A DNA stretch of 64,000 nt, from assembly GCF_019218265.1 (NCBI RefSeq), contig NZ_JAHUZE010000004.1, positions 102,001-166,000 on the forward strand. The letters are read 5' to 3'. Below are positions 25,084 to 33,669 of this stretch, piece after piece; within the stretch, counting starts at the first letter, position 1; every line of letters starts with the position of its first letter. Both the position numbers and the translations under genes were made by a program. The notes below the pieces were generated by a model. It had not been told where the DNA came from and searched no databases. It saw nothing but the letters and a program-made list of their open reading frames with translations. Source of the stretch: Maritimibacter dapengensis (GTDB lineage: Bacteria; Pseudomonadota; Alphaproteobacteria; Rhodobacterales; Rhodobacteraceae).

Positions 25084-25824
25084 TCAGCTTTCCTTCGCAT
25101 GAACGCGATAGTGATAATGCCCCCGAAGCGTCATGCCAAGCGAGGCATAGAGCGGGTTCGCGGCGTGGTTGCCCCGCGTCACCGCAAGCGCAGTGACCGG
25201 CGCGCCGTGGTCATGCGCCCAGATCGCGGCCTGTTTGAGAAGCTGCCGTGCCACACCTCTGCGCCGTTCGCTCGGCATGACGTGCAGGGCGTGGATCATG
25301 GCGATTCCGTCATGGATCGCCACGAACGCCGCGCCCCCCGCGTAATCGGCACGACGCGCAATGATCCCGGCTTTGGGCTGCGGCGCGCGATCCATGATTG
25401 CCTGACGTTCCGGGCCGATCCCGTCGGCCTCCCATATCTCGCGAATCTTGTGCAGCGGCGGCCACATGGCATAGCCGCCCCCCATCGGGATTTTTCCATC
25501 GCCGGACAGCGTTTTGGTCGGAACGGCATAGAGGTTCGTCGTGTCACGAACGTCGTAGCCATGATGTTCCAGCATGGCATCGAGACTGTCTTCGCCATCT
25601 CTGACCATGAACTGCGGCACCTGCCCCAAGGCGCGCATGGCGGCTTCGGCGGCGGGGAGGTCGGCCTCGGTGACTGGCCAATCCTCGGTTGCGGACGACA
25701 CCCGGTTTCCGCCGCCCTGACCCTCGCGGATTGTCCAGGCGCCGACCCGCGAGATCCCGGCTGCAGGCCAGGTCGCAAGCAGCGCATCCGTCAGGGCGCG
25801 GGCATCGGGGAGGGTGGGCGTCAT
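25084..25824 (-). CDS. GNAT family N-acetyltransferase
   Basis: The 246-residue protein has an uncharacterised N-terminal half. The C-terminal GNAT fold has the acetyl-CoA loop in LHVMPSERRRGVARQLL (R-R-x-G-x-A) and ends TRGNHAANPLYASLGMTLRGHYHYR. Substrate is unknown. The ATG at 25824 overlaps the cinA stop (ATGA), indicating translational coupling. Confidence 0.85.
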   Translation of the reverse strand: MTPTLPDARALTDALLATWPAAGISRVGAWTIREGQGGGNRVSSATEDWPVTEADLPAAEAAMRALGQVPQFMVRDGEDSLDAMLEHHGYDVRDTTNLYAVPTKTLSGDGKIPMGGGYAMWPPLHKIREIWEADGIGPERQAIMDRAPQPKAGIIARRADYAGGAAFVAIHDGIAMIHALHVMPSERRRGVARQLLKQAAIWAHDHGAPVTALAVTRGNHAANPLYASLGMTLRGHYHYRVHAKES

Positions 25825-26546
25825 GGGTTGGGAAACTCCTCGCACAAAGCGATCATGGCAGCATCGACGCTGGCTCCGTCTTGCCCGCGGATCACGATGT
25901 TGGTTCCGAACGCACCCTTGTCGTTGAACGGATATGATCCGATCGACACGTCTGGATAGGTCTCGGCCAGTTTGCGCAGGGGGCCTGCAACTTCGCCTTC
26001 GGGCCGGTCGATGCGCAAGGTTTGCGACAATAGGGGCGCGCCGCCCTTGATCCCCGGAAGAACGCTCGCGACCATCGCCTCGAACACCGCCGGGACGCCG
26101 GCCATGACGTGCACGTTGCGGATCGTGAAACCGGGCGCGATCGAAACAGGGTTGTCGATCAAGGTCGCGCTGTCGGGAATCCGCGCCATCCGCATCCGCC
26201 CTTCCGTGGCCTCGACCCCACGGCTTTCGAAATAATCCATCAGGAGCTTACGCGCGTCATCGCGGATGTCGATATGGTCACCGAACGCCTCGGCCACACT
26301 GTCTGCGGTGATATCGTCATGAGTCGGGCCAATCCCGCCAGAGGTGAATATGTGATCGTAGCACCCGGACAAATCGCGCACCGCCTGAACGATGGCCGCC
26401 CGGTCATCGGAGACGACCCGCGCCTCGCACAATTCGACGCCATGCTGGGTCAGTTCCTTGGCCAGGTGGTTCATGTTGGAGTCGCGGGTGCGCCCGGAGA
26501 GGATTTCATCCCCGATCACGATCATGGCGGCGGTTGGGTTGGTCAT
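25821..26546 (-). CDS. CinA-like competence/damage protein, MoCF/molybdopterin-binding domain only
   Basis: The 241-residue protein has the MoCF domain typical of CinA N-termini: AAMIVIGDEILSGRTRDSN, then FTSGGIGPTHDDITAD. It lacks the C-terminal pyridine-nucleotide amidase of full CinA, as is usual for separate alphaproteobacterial copies. Related enzymes hydrolyse ADP-ribose or FAD-type substrates. The ATG at 26546 gives the family N-terminus; an upstream in-frame start would add about 87 residues unlike the family. First gene of the cinA-GNAT-AhpD-OmpA operon. Confidence 0.88.
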   Translation of the reverse strand: MTNPTAAMIVIGDEILSGRTRDSNMNHLAKELTQHGVELCEARVVSDDRAAIVQAVRDLSGCYDHIFTSGGIGPTHDDITADSVAEAFGDHIDIRDDARKLLMDYFESRGVEATEGRMRMARIPDSATLIDNPVSIAPGFTIRNVHVMAGVPAVFEAMVASVLPGIKGGAPLLSQTLRIDRPEGEVAGPLRKLAETYPDVSIGSYPFNDKGAFGTNIVIRGQDGASVDAAMIALCEEFPNP

Positions 26547-26633
26547 GGCGATGTTCCGTGGTTTTTCCGTGTCAGGGTAGAGCGTTTTGGAACGCTTCAA
26601 AAGAGAGTTGTTGGGCACCGAGAAAACCGACCG

Positions 26634-26653
26634 CGTTAACGAAGTGATTAACG
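26634..26653. repeat. TTAACG motif, copy 1 of a two-locus element
   Basis: CGTTAACGAAGTGATTAACG is a direct repeat of TTAACG separated by AAGTGA. It matches 19 of 20 bases at 52583-52602. It lies in the cinA/sfsA divergent region with a long palindrome 58 bases to the right. TTAA-N8-TTAA spacing differs by one base from the CtrA consensus. Confidence 0.75.
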
Positions 26654-26711
26654 TGCCCTCGGCGTAGTTCCGGAAAATTTTTTGAAAACAACGTTTTGGC
26701 CTGTGCGGGAG

Positions 26712-26745
26712 ATTCCGGGATTCTAGAATTCTAGAATCGTGGGAT
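26712..26745. repeat. TTCTAGAA palindrome, copy 1 of a two-locus element
   Basis: A perfect 20-bp palindrome GATTCTAGAATTCTAGAATC (26719-26738) has weaker flanking symmetry. The left part ATTCCGGGATTCTAGAATTC is identical to 52512-52531. It is located 49 bases or more before the sfsA start, suggesting a protein-binding site or hairpin. No match to a known operator was recognised. Confidence 0.75.
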
Positions 26746-26793
26746 ATTTGGTGCCCCGTGGACAGAGATGAAGTTTCCCGCCACTTTGCCCGC

Positions 26794-27501
26794 ATGGAAT
26801 TTCTCACGCCGCTCGTTCCCGCGACCCTCTCTCGACGTTACAAACGGTTTCTCGCGGATTGCCGCCTCGCCGATGGCACCGAGATCACGGCGCATTGCGC
26901 GAATCCCGGGTCGATGATGGGGTTGGCGACACCCGGCGCTCGGGTCTGGCTCGAGCCGAATGACGACCCCAGGAAGAAGCTGAAATACGGTTGGAGGCTG
27001 ATCGAGCAGGAGAGCGGGCATTTTGTCGGTGTCGACACGTCCTTGCCGAACCGGATGCTGAAACGCGCGCTCATCGACCGCGAAATTCCGCCGCTCGCGC
27101 CCTATGGCACTGTGCGTCCGGAGGTGAAATACGGCGAGGCGAGTCGGATAGATTTCCTTCTGAGAGAACCGGGGTTGCCGGACGCTTACATCGAGGTCAA
27201 ATCCGTCACGCTCAGCCGCGCTCAAGGGCTGGCTGAGTTTCCCGACAGCGTGACGGCACGGGGCGCGCGACATATGGCAGAACTGTCGGCGATGGCGCGC
27301 GCCGGGCATCGTGCGGTGATCTTCTACCTCGTTCAGCGCACCGATGCCGTGCGGGTCGGAATCGCGAGGGATATCGACCCGGCCTATGCCGAAGCCGTGG
27401 ATGCTGCCATCGCCGCAGGTGTCGAAGTCATCGCTTATGGGACGAAGATTGACCCGACCAGCATCTCACTTGGCACGGCGCTGCCGTTCGAGCGGGCTTA
27501 A
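26794..27501 (+). CDS. sfsA: SfsA: DNA-binding/PD-(D/E)xK-type nuclease family protein
   Basis: The 235-residue protein has the family start MEFLTPLVPATLSRRYKRFLAD, the DGTEITAHCANPGSM block and the nuclease-like motif EVKYGEASRIDFLL...YIEVKSVTL. SfsA was named for sugar-fermentation stimulation and is now described as a nucleic-acid nuclease. A GTG at 26758 would add 12 residues; the ATG at 26794 is preferred because it aligns with the family, although neither start has a good SD. The stop overlaps that of the convergent downstream gene. Confidence 0.9.
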   Translation: MEFLTPLVPATLSRRYKRFLADCRLADGTEITAHCANPGSMMGLATPGARVWLEPNDDPRKKLKYGWRLIEQESGHFVGVDTSLPNRMLKRALIDREIPPLAPYGTVRPEVKYGEASRIDFLLREPGLPDAYIEVKSVTLSRAQGLAEFPDSVTARGARHMAELSAMARAGHRAVIFYLVQRTDAVRVGIARDIDPAYAEAVDAAIAAGVEVIAYGTKIDPTSISLGTALPFERA

Positions 27502-28142
27502 TCGGCGTCCGGCGCGTTGGGCACCACGTACCCGGGATGTTGAGTGATCGTCGTCACGCGCGTTTCGGCCTTCGGTGTTGCCGTTTCCGCCCAGCTTTCG
27601 ATGAGCCCACGTTCTTCGGTTCGCAGGCGATTGCCGGTCTCGGTGTCTACGAACAGCACGTAGTCGCTTTCCCACCAACTCGCACCGCCTGCGGTTTCGA
27701 CGCGGTAGCGATAGCTGTATTTCCGGGCCACGCGCCCGTCGATCTCGACCTCGCCATCGCAGGCCATATCGGCAAGGTTCGTGCGCACCACGTCGTTCAT
27801 GGCGCGGCCGATTTCGATGGCGTCGCCAGATGCGGGATAGCCCATGTCCTGCCACGGGCCGTCCCAGCCCGGTCCCTGAAAATAACCGCCGTCATAGGAC
27901 AACAGGAACATGCCGCCGTTTTCCGAGACGACGCGGTTCGCATTTTCCCACCGTGCGATGTTGGCTGGTGTTTCTGTCCCATCGGGCGCGATCCAGACGA
28001 CGCGGTGTTCCTGTGGTGAAAGCTCGGCAGGGTCGAACAAACCGCCGATGTCGTACATCGCCCTGATTTCGTCCTCGCAAGCGGCGACGGCGGGGAGCGT
28101 CGCGCAGGTGGCGACGATCCATACGATGAGGCTCCGATACAT
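27498..28142 (-). CDS. Uncharacterised secreted protein
   Basis: I do not recognise this 214-residue protein. It has an N-terminal signal peptide (MYRSLIVWIVATCATLPAVAA) and a mature region rich in Trp/Tyr/Gly with GGYFQGPGWDGPWQDMGYP, CDGEVEIDGRVARKYSYRY and DYVLFVDTETGNRL. The pattern resembles small beta-sheet periplasmic proteins. ATG 28142 is preferred over an upstream TTG. It shares its stop region with sfsA (4-base convergent overlap) and diverges from map. Confidence 0.6.
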   Translation of the reverse strand: MYRSLIVWIVATCATLPAVAACEDEIRAMYDIGGLFDPAELSPQEHRVVWIAPDGTETPANIARWENANRVVSENGGMFLLSYDGGYFQGPGWDGPWQDMGYPASGDAIEIGRAMNDVVRTNLADMACDGEVEIDGRVARKYSYRYRVETAGGASWWESDYVLFVDTETGNRLRTEERGLIESWAETATPKAETRVTTITQHPGYVVPNAPDAD

Positions 28143-28269
28143 CTGGTCATCCAATTCATGTGAAGAATGCAGTTACTCTATCCGCGAACACGGTGCAGGC
28201 AAGCCTGGGGCGCGTTGTCACCAGCGGAAATTGGGCCTATCTAGTGCCAAGACAAACAGGAGTACCTCC

Positions 28270-29076
28270 GTGGACCAGAAGACCCGTGTGACCCGAGAAG
28301 GCATCCGCCTTTACGCCCCCGACGATTTCGCCGGGATGCGTGCGGCCGGCAGATTGGCTGCCGATATTCTCGATCGGATCATCCCGATGGTTCAACCGGG
28401 CGTGACCACCGGCGAAATCGACGCGGCGATCGAAGATATGGTGAACGAAGCTGGCGCGACCTCGGCGACCATTGGCTACAAGGGCTACAAGCACGCGTCC
28501 TGCATTTCCATCAATCACGTCGTCTGTCACGGCATACCGTCCGACAAGAAGCTGAAGGATGGGGACATCCTGAACATCGACGTGACCGTGATCGTCGATG
28601 GCTGGTACGGCGACACCAGCCGCATGTTCGTCGCCGGAAAGCTTCCACGCAAGGCGGAGCGGCTGATCGACGTGACGCACGAGGCGCTGATGCGCGGGAT
28701 CGAAACGGCGAGGCCCGGCAACACGTTCGGCGACATCGGGTTCGCGATCCAGAGTTTCGTCGAAAAGAACCGCATGGCCGTGGTGAGGGATTTCTGCGGG
28801 CACGGGCTTGGACAGGTGTTTCACGCGCCGCCGAACGTTCTGCACTACGGACGGCCAGGCACCGGTCCGGTTCTGCAGGAAGGCATGTTCTTCACCATTG
28901 AGCCGATGGTCAATCTGGGGCGGCCGGAAACCAAGGTTCTTGCCGATGACTGGACGGCGGTCACGCGGGACAAGAGCTTGTCGGCCCAGTTCGAGCATTC
29001 CATCGGAATCACCGCCGACGGCTGCGAGGTCTTCACACTGTCGCCCGCAGACAGATTCCACCCGACCTACGGCTGA
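28270..29076 (+). CDS. map: Type I methionine aminopeptidase
   Basis: The 268-residue protein has a GTG start with AGGAG upstream. The pita-bread fold metal ligands are visible in NIDVTVIVDGWYGDTSRMF (two Asp), CGHGLGQVFH (His), FFTIEPM (Glu) and AQFEHSI (Glu). It removes initiator Met from nascent cytosolic proteins. An upstream in-frame ATG at 27910 would lie inside the divergent gene and is not credible. It is convergent with the DUF2189 gene. Confidence 0.95.
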   Translation: MDQKTRVTREGIRLYAPDDFAGMRAAGRLAADILDRIIPMVQPGVTTGEIDAAIEDMVNEAGATSATIGYKGYKHASCISINHVVCHGIPSDKKLKDGDILNIDVTVIVDGWYGDTSRMFVAGKLPRKAERLIDVTHEALMRGIETARPGNTFGDIGFAIQSFVEKNRMAVVRDFCGHGLGQVFHAPPNVLHYGRPGTGPVLQEGMFFTIEPMVNLGRPETKVLADDWTAVTRDKSLSAQFEHSIGITADGCEVFTLSPADRFHPTYG

Positions 29077-29085
29077 AGCGGCCCC

Positions 29086-29946
29086 TCAGTCGAAGCTCAC
29101 GGCGGCGCGATAGAGATGCCATGTTGCGTGGCCCAGGATCGGCAGCACCACGATCAACCCGATGAAGAGCGTCGCCACACCGAAGGCGAGAAGTAGGGCG
29201 ACCAGCGCGCCCCATACGAGGACCGGAACGGGATTCCGAGCGGCGACCCGCAGCGAGGTCGACACTGCAACCGGCAGTCCGACCGGGCGATCGACCAGCA
29301 TGGGCGCAGCGACGATCGTGGTGACGAGGGCGATCAGGGCGAAAACGAAACCCACGCCGGTGCCGACGACGAGCATTGTCCATCCAGCCTGTGTCGAGAC
29401 GATTTCCGACAGGAATGCCATCAGGCCGCCCGACATCATGCCACCCATCGTCACCTCATGGATCAGGTCGGCGGCGAATATCCATGCGGTGAACAGGCCG
29501 AGGAGATAGGCGGACATTGTCAGGAGCGGTCCGAGCACCTTCGCGGACAACGCGGTGAACGCATCGGCCCAGTTGACATCTTCGCCGGCCTCCCGCCGTT
29601 TCGACATCTCATAGAGCCCGACACAGGCGACGGGGCCGAGAATGGCGAAGCCCGCGGCCATCGGCAGCAGGAGCGGCGCGAGTGCCGCGTTGAAAGCAAG
29701 ACCGGCGATGAGCAGACCGATCAAGGGATAGGCGACGACCATGAACATCACATCCGTGCGCAAGGCGGCGAAGTCGTTCGCGCCAAGACGTAGCGCACGC
29801 GCGAGATCCGCAAGCCCGATGCGTTTGACGTGCGGTGCGGTGAGCGCGTGGCTCCCGATGGTTTCGATCCCTTTCTCCACGCTGCGGGCGCTCGAGCTAA
29901 GGGCGCCGATCGCGACGGTGATGGGGTTTCCGATAGTCTTGGACAT
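29086..29946 (-). CDS. DUF2189 domain integral membrane protein
   Basis: The 286-residue protein has six or so hydrophobic segments and the DUF2189 pattern: DLARALRLGANDFAALRTDVMFMVVAYPLIGLL, GPVACVGLYEMSKRREAGEDVNWADAF, then LILPVLGHATWHLYR-like ending (VVLPILGHATWHLYRAAV). Function is unknown; members are often near respiratory genes. The ATG follows GGGAGGAAC. Likely monocistronic. Confidence 0.87.
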   Translation of the reverse strand: MSKTIGNPITVAIGALSSSARSVEKGIETIGSHALTAPHVKRIGLADLARALRLGANDFAALRTDVMFMVVAYPLIGLLIAGLAFNAALAPLLLPMAAGFAILGPVACVGLYEMSKRREAGEDVNWADAFTALSAKVLGPLLTMSAYLLGLFTAWIFAADLIHEVTMGGMMSGGLMAFLSEIVSTQAGWTMLVVGTGVGFVFALIALVTTIVAAPMLVDRPVGLPVAVSTSLRVAARNPVPVLVWGALVALLLAFGVATLFIGLIVVLPILGHATWHLYRAAVSFD

Positions 29947-30178
29947 AGGTTCCTCCCTTGGTCCGCAGTGATGGGGACCGAAGCGAGGCGTGGTGAGGCC
30001 GCGCCACGCGGGGCTTCGGCCATTGAAAACAGACTAACATGCGCGCCCCGTTTCCAATTTCACGTTTGCGAGAAAGCGTGCGCGGAAGAAGAACTTTTTT
30101 GACTTGCAGAGCCGTCACTCCAACCGCAGTCTGACCATCGGAAGGAGCGCCAGCGCAACGCACGCGAGGAGGCGCGCC
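29947..30178. other. Divergent intergenic region
   Basis: This 232-base region lies between the DUF2189 and MpaB-like genes. It holds an imperfect hairpin (GGCCGCGCCACGCGGGGCTTCGGCC region, 29998-30022) and an A/T-rich block at 30085-30105 with TTGACT that may be a -35 element for the rightward gene. I see no small gene with a credible start. Confidence 0.4.
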
Positions 30179-31096
30179 ATGAGCGAGAAAAAGTCTTATC
30201 TGGGATGGGATCTGGATTTCTCCAGACCACCCGGAGAACCGGCGTTTTGTGCGCCGGACAGCCTGACATGGTCGATCTACAAGAATCCGGTGGCGCTGGC
30301 CATCGGCGGGGTCGCCGCCGTACTCTTGGAATTCGCGGACGCGCGGATCAGATCCGGGGTTTGGAACCATTCTGTCTATCCCACGGACCCGTTGGGACGG
30401 TCGAAACGCACGGGAATCGCAGCGATGGTCGGTGTGTATGGACCCGCGAGCGCCGCCCGGCGGATCATCACTGGCGTCAACAACATGCACAGTCAGGTGG
30501 CAGGCACGACGCCTGAGGGTGAACATTATTCGGCGCAGGACACCGATCTTCTCGATTGGGTCAGCGCCACGGCACTTTTCGGGTTCCTGAACGGCTACGA
30601 CCGCTTCGTGAGGCCGCTGAGCCATGTCGATAAATGCAGGTTCTATGCCGAGAACGCACCGATCGCGGCGATGTACGGGGTCAAATCGCATATCACCTCG
30701 CCGGAGGATTTCGACAGGATGCTGGACGAGATGTCCCCCCGGTTCGAGAGCCATCAGATCGTGTTCGATTTCCTCGATATCATCCGGTCCGGTCAGGCCG
30801 CGCGCGGTATTCCGAAACGGCTCTACCATGCGATAGCGAATGGTGCTGTGAGCCTGCTCCCCGGCGATGTTCGCGATGCATTGTGTCTCGGGTCGGACTT
30901 CGATCTCACCCGGCGTGAGCGTTTTGCCCTTCGCAGCGTCGGATGGATTGCCGAGCAGGTGCCGATCAGGTCATCACCCGCAGCCCGGTCTGCGGTCAGG
31001 CTGGGTCTTCCTCCGTCCTTCGCTTGGAAAAGCGAGGCGGCAAAAGCGCGGATTCTGGCCGGCAGGCCGCGTGACGATCTGATTGCTATGGCCTAG
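30179..31096 (+). CDS. MpaB/latex-clearing-protein-like oxygenase (DUF2236)
   Basis: The 305-residue protein matches the DUF2236/MpaB' family: the TGVNNMHSQVAGTTPEGEHYSAQDTDLLDWV segment, followed by FGFLNGYDRF and FYAENAPIA. Characterised members are rubber oxygenases (Lcp) and a mycophenolic-acid pathway oxygenase that bind b-type heme. Substrate here is unknown. No signal peptide is seen. The ATG at 30179 follows GAGGAGG. The gene ends against the convergent HAD gene with no gap. Confidence 0.82.
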   Translation: MSEKKSYLGWDLDFSRPPGEPAFCAPDSLTWSIYKNPVALAIGGVAAVLLEFADARIRSGVWNHSVYPTDPLGRSKRTGIAAMVGVYGPASAARRIITGVNNMHSQVAGTTPEGEHYSAQDTDLLDWVSATALFGFLNGYDRFVRPLSHVDKCRFYAENAPIAAMYGVKSHITSPEDFDRMLDEMSPRFESHQIVFDFLDIIRSGQAARGIPKRLYHAIANGAVSLLPGDVRDALCLGSDFDLTRRERFALRSVGWIAEQVPIRSSPAARSAVRLGLPPSFAWKSEAAKARILAGRPRDDLIAMA

Positions 31097-31741
31097 TCAC
31101 AGCCCAAGGTGCGCGGCGATCTGGTCCATGGTGTCGAACACCGGGATGCCGAGAGCGACAAGTGGCGCGCGTGCGCCGCTCGCAAAGCCGATCGTGTGCA
31201 TCCCGGCGGCAAGCCCGGCGCGGCACCCGGATGGGCTGTCGTCGATCACGGCGCAATCGCCCGGATCGACCCCGAGGGCTTCGGCGGCGGCAAGATAGAC
31301 ATCTGGCGCGGGCTTCGGCGCTTCAAGCTCTTGCCCGGAAAACAACGTCCCGTTCACCCGGCGCCAGACCCCCGGGTGCTGCGAAAGCGTGGTCTTCATC
31401 TTGCGCCGGGTACCGTTCGAACCGACCGCATAGCGGATGCCGGCGTCGTCCAGTTTGTCCAGTAACGCCTCGACACCGGCAAAGAGCGCCACATCCTGCG
31501 CCAGTCGCGCGTAGAGCGTTTCATAAAAACGATCGACCCAGTCGGGGCCGAAACCCACGCCCATCGTGCGTGCCTTTTCCGCGACTCCGGCGATGGTCCC
31601 ACCGATGAAGGTCGCTTCCGCTTCCTCGCGATCCATCGGGCGACCATGTACGGAAAGCTCGTCGCACAGAAGATCGAAGGCGATCGGTTCGCTGTCGACA
31701 AGGACGCCATCGCAATCGAAGAGAACGGCTCTAGGGGACAT
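31097..31741 (-). CDS. HAD-superfamily (beta-phosphoglucomutase-like) phosphatase
   Basis: The 214-residue HAD-IA protein has motif I LFDCDGVLVDSEP, motif II VGSNGTRRK, motif III KPAPDVYL and motif IV VIDDSPSG. It is a cytoplasmic phosphatase or phosphomutase of small phosphorylated metabolites; substrate not predictable. The ATG at 31741 gives the usual N-terminus (MSPRAVLFDCDG). Third gene of a flavoreductase-rsmD-HAD minus-strand cluster, 68 bases after rsmD. Confidence 0.9.
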   Translation of the reverse strand: MSPRAVLFDCDGVLVDSEPIAFDLLCDELSVHGRPMDREEAEATFIGGTIAGVAEKARTMGVGFGPDWVDRFYETLYARLAQDVALFAGVEALLDKLDDAGIRYAVGSNGTRRKMKTTLSQHPGVWRRVNGTLFSGQELEAPKPAPDVYLAAAEALGVDPGDCAVIDDSPSGCRAGLAAGMHTIGFASGARAPLVALGIPVFDTMDQIAAHLGL

Positions 31742-31809
31742 CCGCACCACGTCTCGGTTCTTGGCCGCACAGCATCGCGTGAGCGGAGGTTGTGGACATT
31801 TCACTTCCG

Positions 31810-32382
31810 TCAATCATCCGCTTCCCCGGTTTCGCAAAGGGAAATGACCGTATCACCATAGCGACGCTGATCCAGAAGCGTGACGCCGATCGGAGGCGTG
31901 ATCGCGGCACTGTCCTCCCAAACGATCAGAGCGCCGGGTGCGACCCAACCGCCTTCGAGCGCTGAGGTGAGGGCTTTTTCGCCCAGCCCCTTGCCATAGG
32001 GCGGATCGAGAAAAACCAGCGACGCGGGGGCGTCGGTGTTTGCTGGTAATCGGGTCGCGTTGCGTGAGATGATCTTGACGCGGGCCTCTGCGCGGCACTT
32101 TTTCACGTTTTCGCGGATCAGAGACTGCGCAACCCGTCCATCGTCGACGAAGGTCGCGTATTGCGCCCCGCGCGACAGGGCTTCGAGGCCAAGCGCCCCC
32201 GTTCCGGCGAAAAGGTCGAGCACCACGGCATCCGAAACCGGATCTCCGAACCGCCCACCCGCGAGCATTGAGAACAGGCTTTCACGCACACGATCCGTCG
32301 TAGGGCGCAGGTGCGCACCGGCATCCCCCTTGCCGACCGAGGCGAGGTTGAGCCCGCGGAAATCTCCGGCGATGATCCTCAC
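31810..32382 (-). CDS. rsmD: 16S rRNA (guanine966-N2)-methyltransferase RsmD
   Basis: The 190-residue SAM-dependent methyltransferase starts MRIIAGDFRG. It has LRPTTDRVRESLFSML, SAM motif I LDLFAGTGALGLEALSRGA and catalytic motif IV DPPYGKG. It methylates G966 of 16S rRNA in the assembling 30S subunit. The ATG overlaps the stop of the upstream oxidoreductase gene (ATGA). Confidence 0.95.
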   Translation of the reverse strand: MRIIAGDFRGLNLASVGKGDAGAHLRPTTDRVRESLFSMLAGGRFGDPVSDAVVLDLFAGTGALGLEALSRGAQYATFVDDGRVAQSLIRENVKKCRAEARVKIISRNATRLPANTDAPASLVFLDPPYGKGLGEKALTSALEGGWVAPGALIVWEDSAAITPPIGVTLLDQRRYGDTVISLCETGEADD

Positions 32383-33587
32383 GCTTTCAAGAGCGCCTTG
32401 AGCTCGGTGGCCGGGTCCGCAATGGCGGCCTTGTCCGGGCTTTTTCCCGCTTCGATCAGCCGTTTGCCGACCATGTAGCCGCGCGCATCGTTCATCGCAT
32501 CGACGGCCAGGAGGTCGTTTCCGCGATAATACCAGAACGAGACGGCATCACCGTCGCGCCGCGTGACGATTTGGTCATATCCGGTGTTCAGCCCGGCGAT
32601 CTGGAGCTTGGCGTCGTATTGATCCGACCAGAACCACGGCTTTGCGACGTAGGCCTTGTTCGCGCCCATCATGTTCTCGGCCACCAATTCAGCTTGATCG
32701 ATGGCATTGCCGACGCTTTCGAGCCGGATGCGCTCGCCACGATAGGGGAACGAGGCGCAATCGCCCGCCGCGAATATCGCGGGGTCCGACGTGCACCCGT
32801 GTTCATCGGTCTTGATCCCGTTTTCGATCTCGAGACCGGCAATCTCTGCCAGCCTCGTGTCGGGCCGGATACCGACGCCAACGACGACGAAATCGACCGT
32901 AAGTTTCGAGCCGTCGGAGAGTTCGGCGCCCGAGACATGGCCATCGCCCGTCAGGGCCGCCAGCCCCACGCCTTCACGCAGGTCGACATTGTGCGCGCTG
33001 TGCAGGTCGCGGAAATAGGATGACGTTTCGGGGGCGGCGACCCGCTGCAGGATGCGTTCAGACATTTCGACGAGCGTGACGTTCATGCCTTTCTTGGCGG
33101 CAACTGCCGCGGCCTCGAGCCCGATATAACCGCCGCCGATGACGAGCACGTTGCGTCCCTCGGCAAATTCGTGCGCCATGCCATCAACATCCGCGAGCGT
33201 CCGCACGGTATAGACCCCGCCAAGATCGCCGCCGATCGCGGCCGGGAGCCGGTTTGGAACCGAGCCGGTCGTCAGGGCCAGCTGGTCGTAGTTCAGCGTT
33301 TCGCCATCCTCGAGTGTGACGGTCCTGGCCGCGGGATCCACGCTTTCCACGCGGGTCGACAGGCGAAGCGTGATGTCGTTGTCGGAATAGAAGCTCGCCG
33401 GTCGCAAGTAGAGCCGGTCAAGCGCCATTTCTCCGAGCAGATAGGCCTTGGACAGGGGAGGGCGTTGATATGGAGGTTCCGGCTCATCGCCGATCAGGGT
33501 GATCGAACCGTCGAAACCCATGTGGCGCAACTTGGCGACCAATGACGATCCGGCCTGGCCTGCACCGATGACGACAATGCTTTTCAT
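32379..33587 (-). CDS. FAD-dependent NAD(P)H oxidoreductase (putidaredoxin/rhodocoxin reductase type)
   Basis: The 402-residue pyridine-nucleotide disulfide-fold flavoprotein has the FAD motif VVIGAGQAGSSLV at the N-terminus, YQRPPLSKAYL, the NAD motif VLVIGGGYIGLEAAAVA and the second FAD motif IFAAGDCASFP. It lacks the CxxxxC disulfide of glutathione-reductase types and resembles ferredoxin reductases that feed P450 or Rieske oxygenases. No ferredoxin or P450 lies nearby. Start ATG is 33587; it diverges from the peroxiredoxin gene. Confidence 0.9.
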   Translation of the reverse strand: MKSIVVIGAGQAGSSLVAKLRHMGFDGSITLIGDEPEPPYQRPPLSKAYLLGEMALDRLYLRPASFYSDNDITLRLSTRVESVDPAARTVTLEDGETLNYDQLALTTGSVPNRLPAAIGGDLGGVYTVRTLADVDGMAHEFAEGRNVLVIGGGYIGLEAAAVAAKKGMNVTLVEMSERILQRVAAPETSSYFRDLHSAHNVDLREGVGLAALTGDGHVSGAELSDGSKLTVDFVVVGVGIRPDTRLAEIAGLEIENGIKTDEHGCTSDPAIFAAGDCASFPYRGERIRLESVGNAIDQAELVAENMMGANKAYVAKPWFWSDQYDAKLQIAGLNTGYDQIVTRRDGDAVSFWYYRGNDLLAVDAMNDARGYMVGKRLIEAGKSPDKAAIADPATELKALLKA

Positions 33588-33669
33588 GACGCAGCGTTCT
33601 CCCCTAACGTGTCGCTCGAGACCCTACAGTCCAGAACGGCCGAATGGCAAACGCGAACAGGAGAGTGAG

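Noticed and set aside
26634-26653. TTAACG repeat read as a CtrA box
   Set aside because: Spacing between TTAA halves is 8, not 7, at both copies, and neither neighbouring gene is a typical CtrA target.
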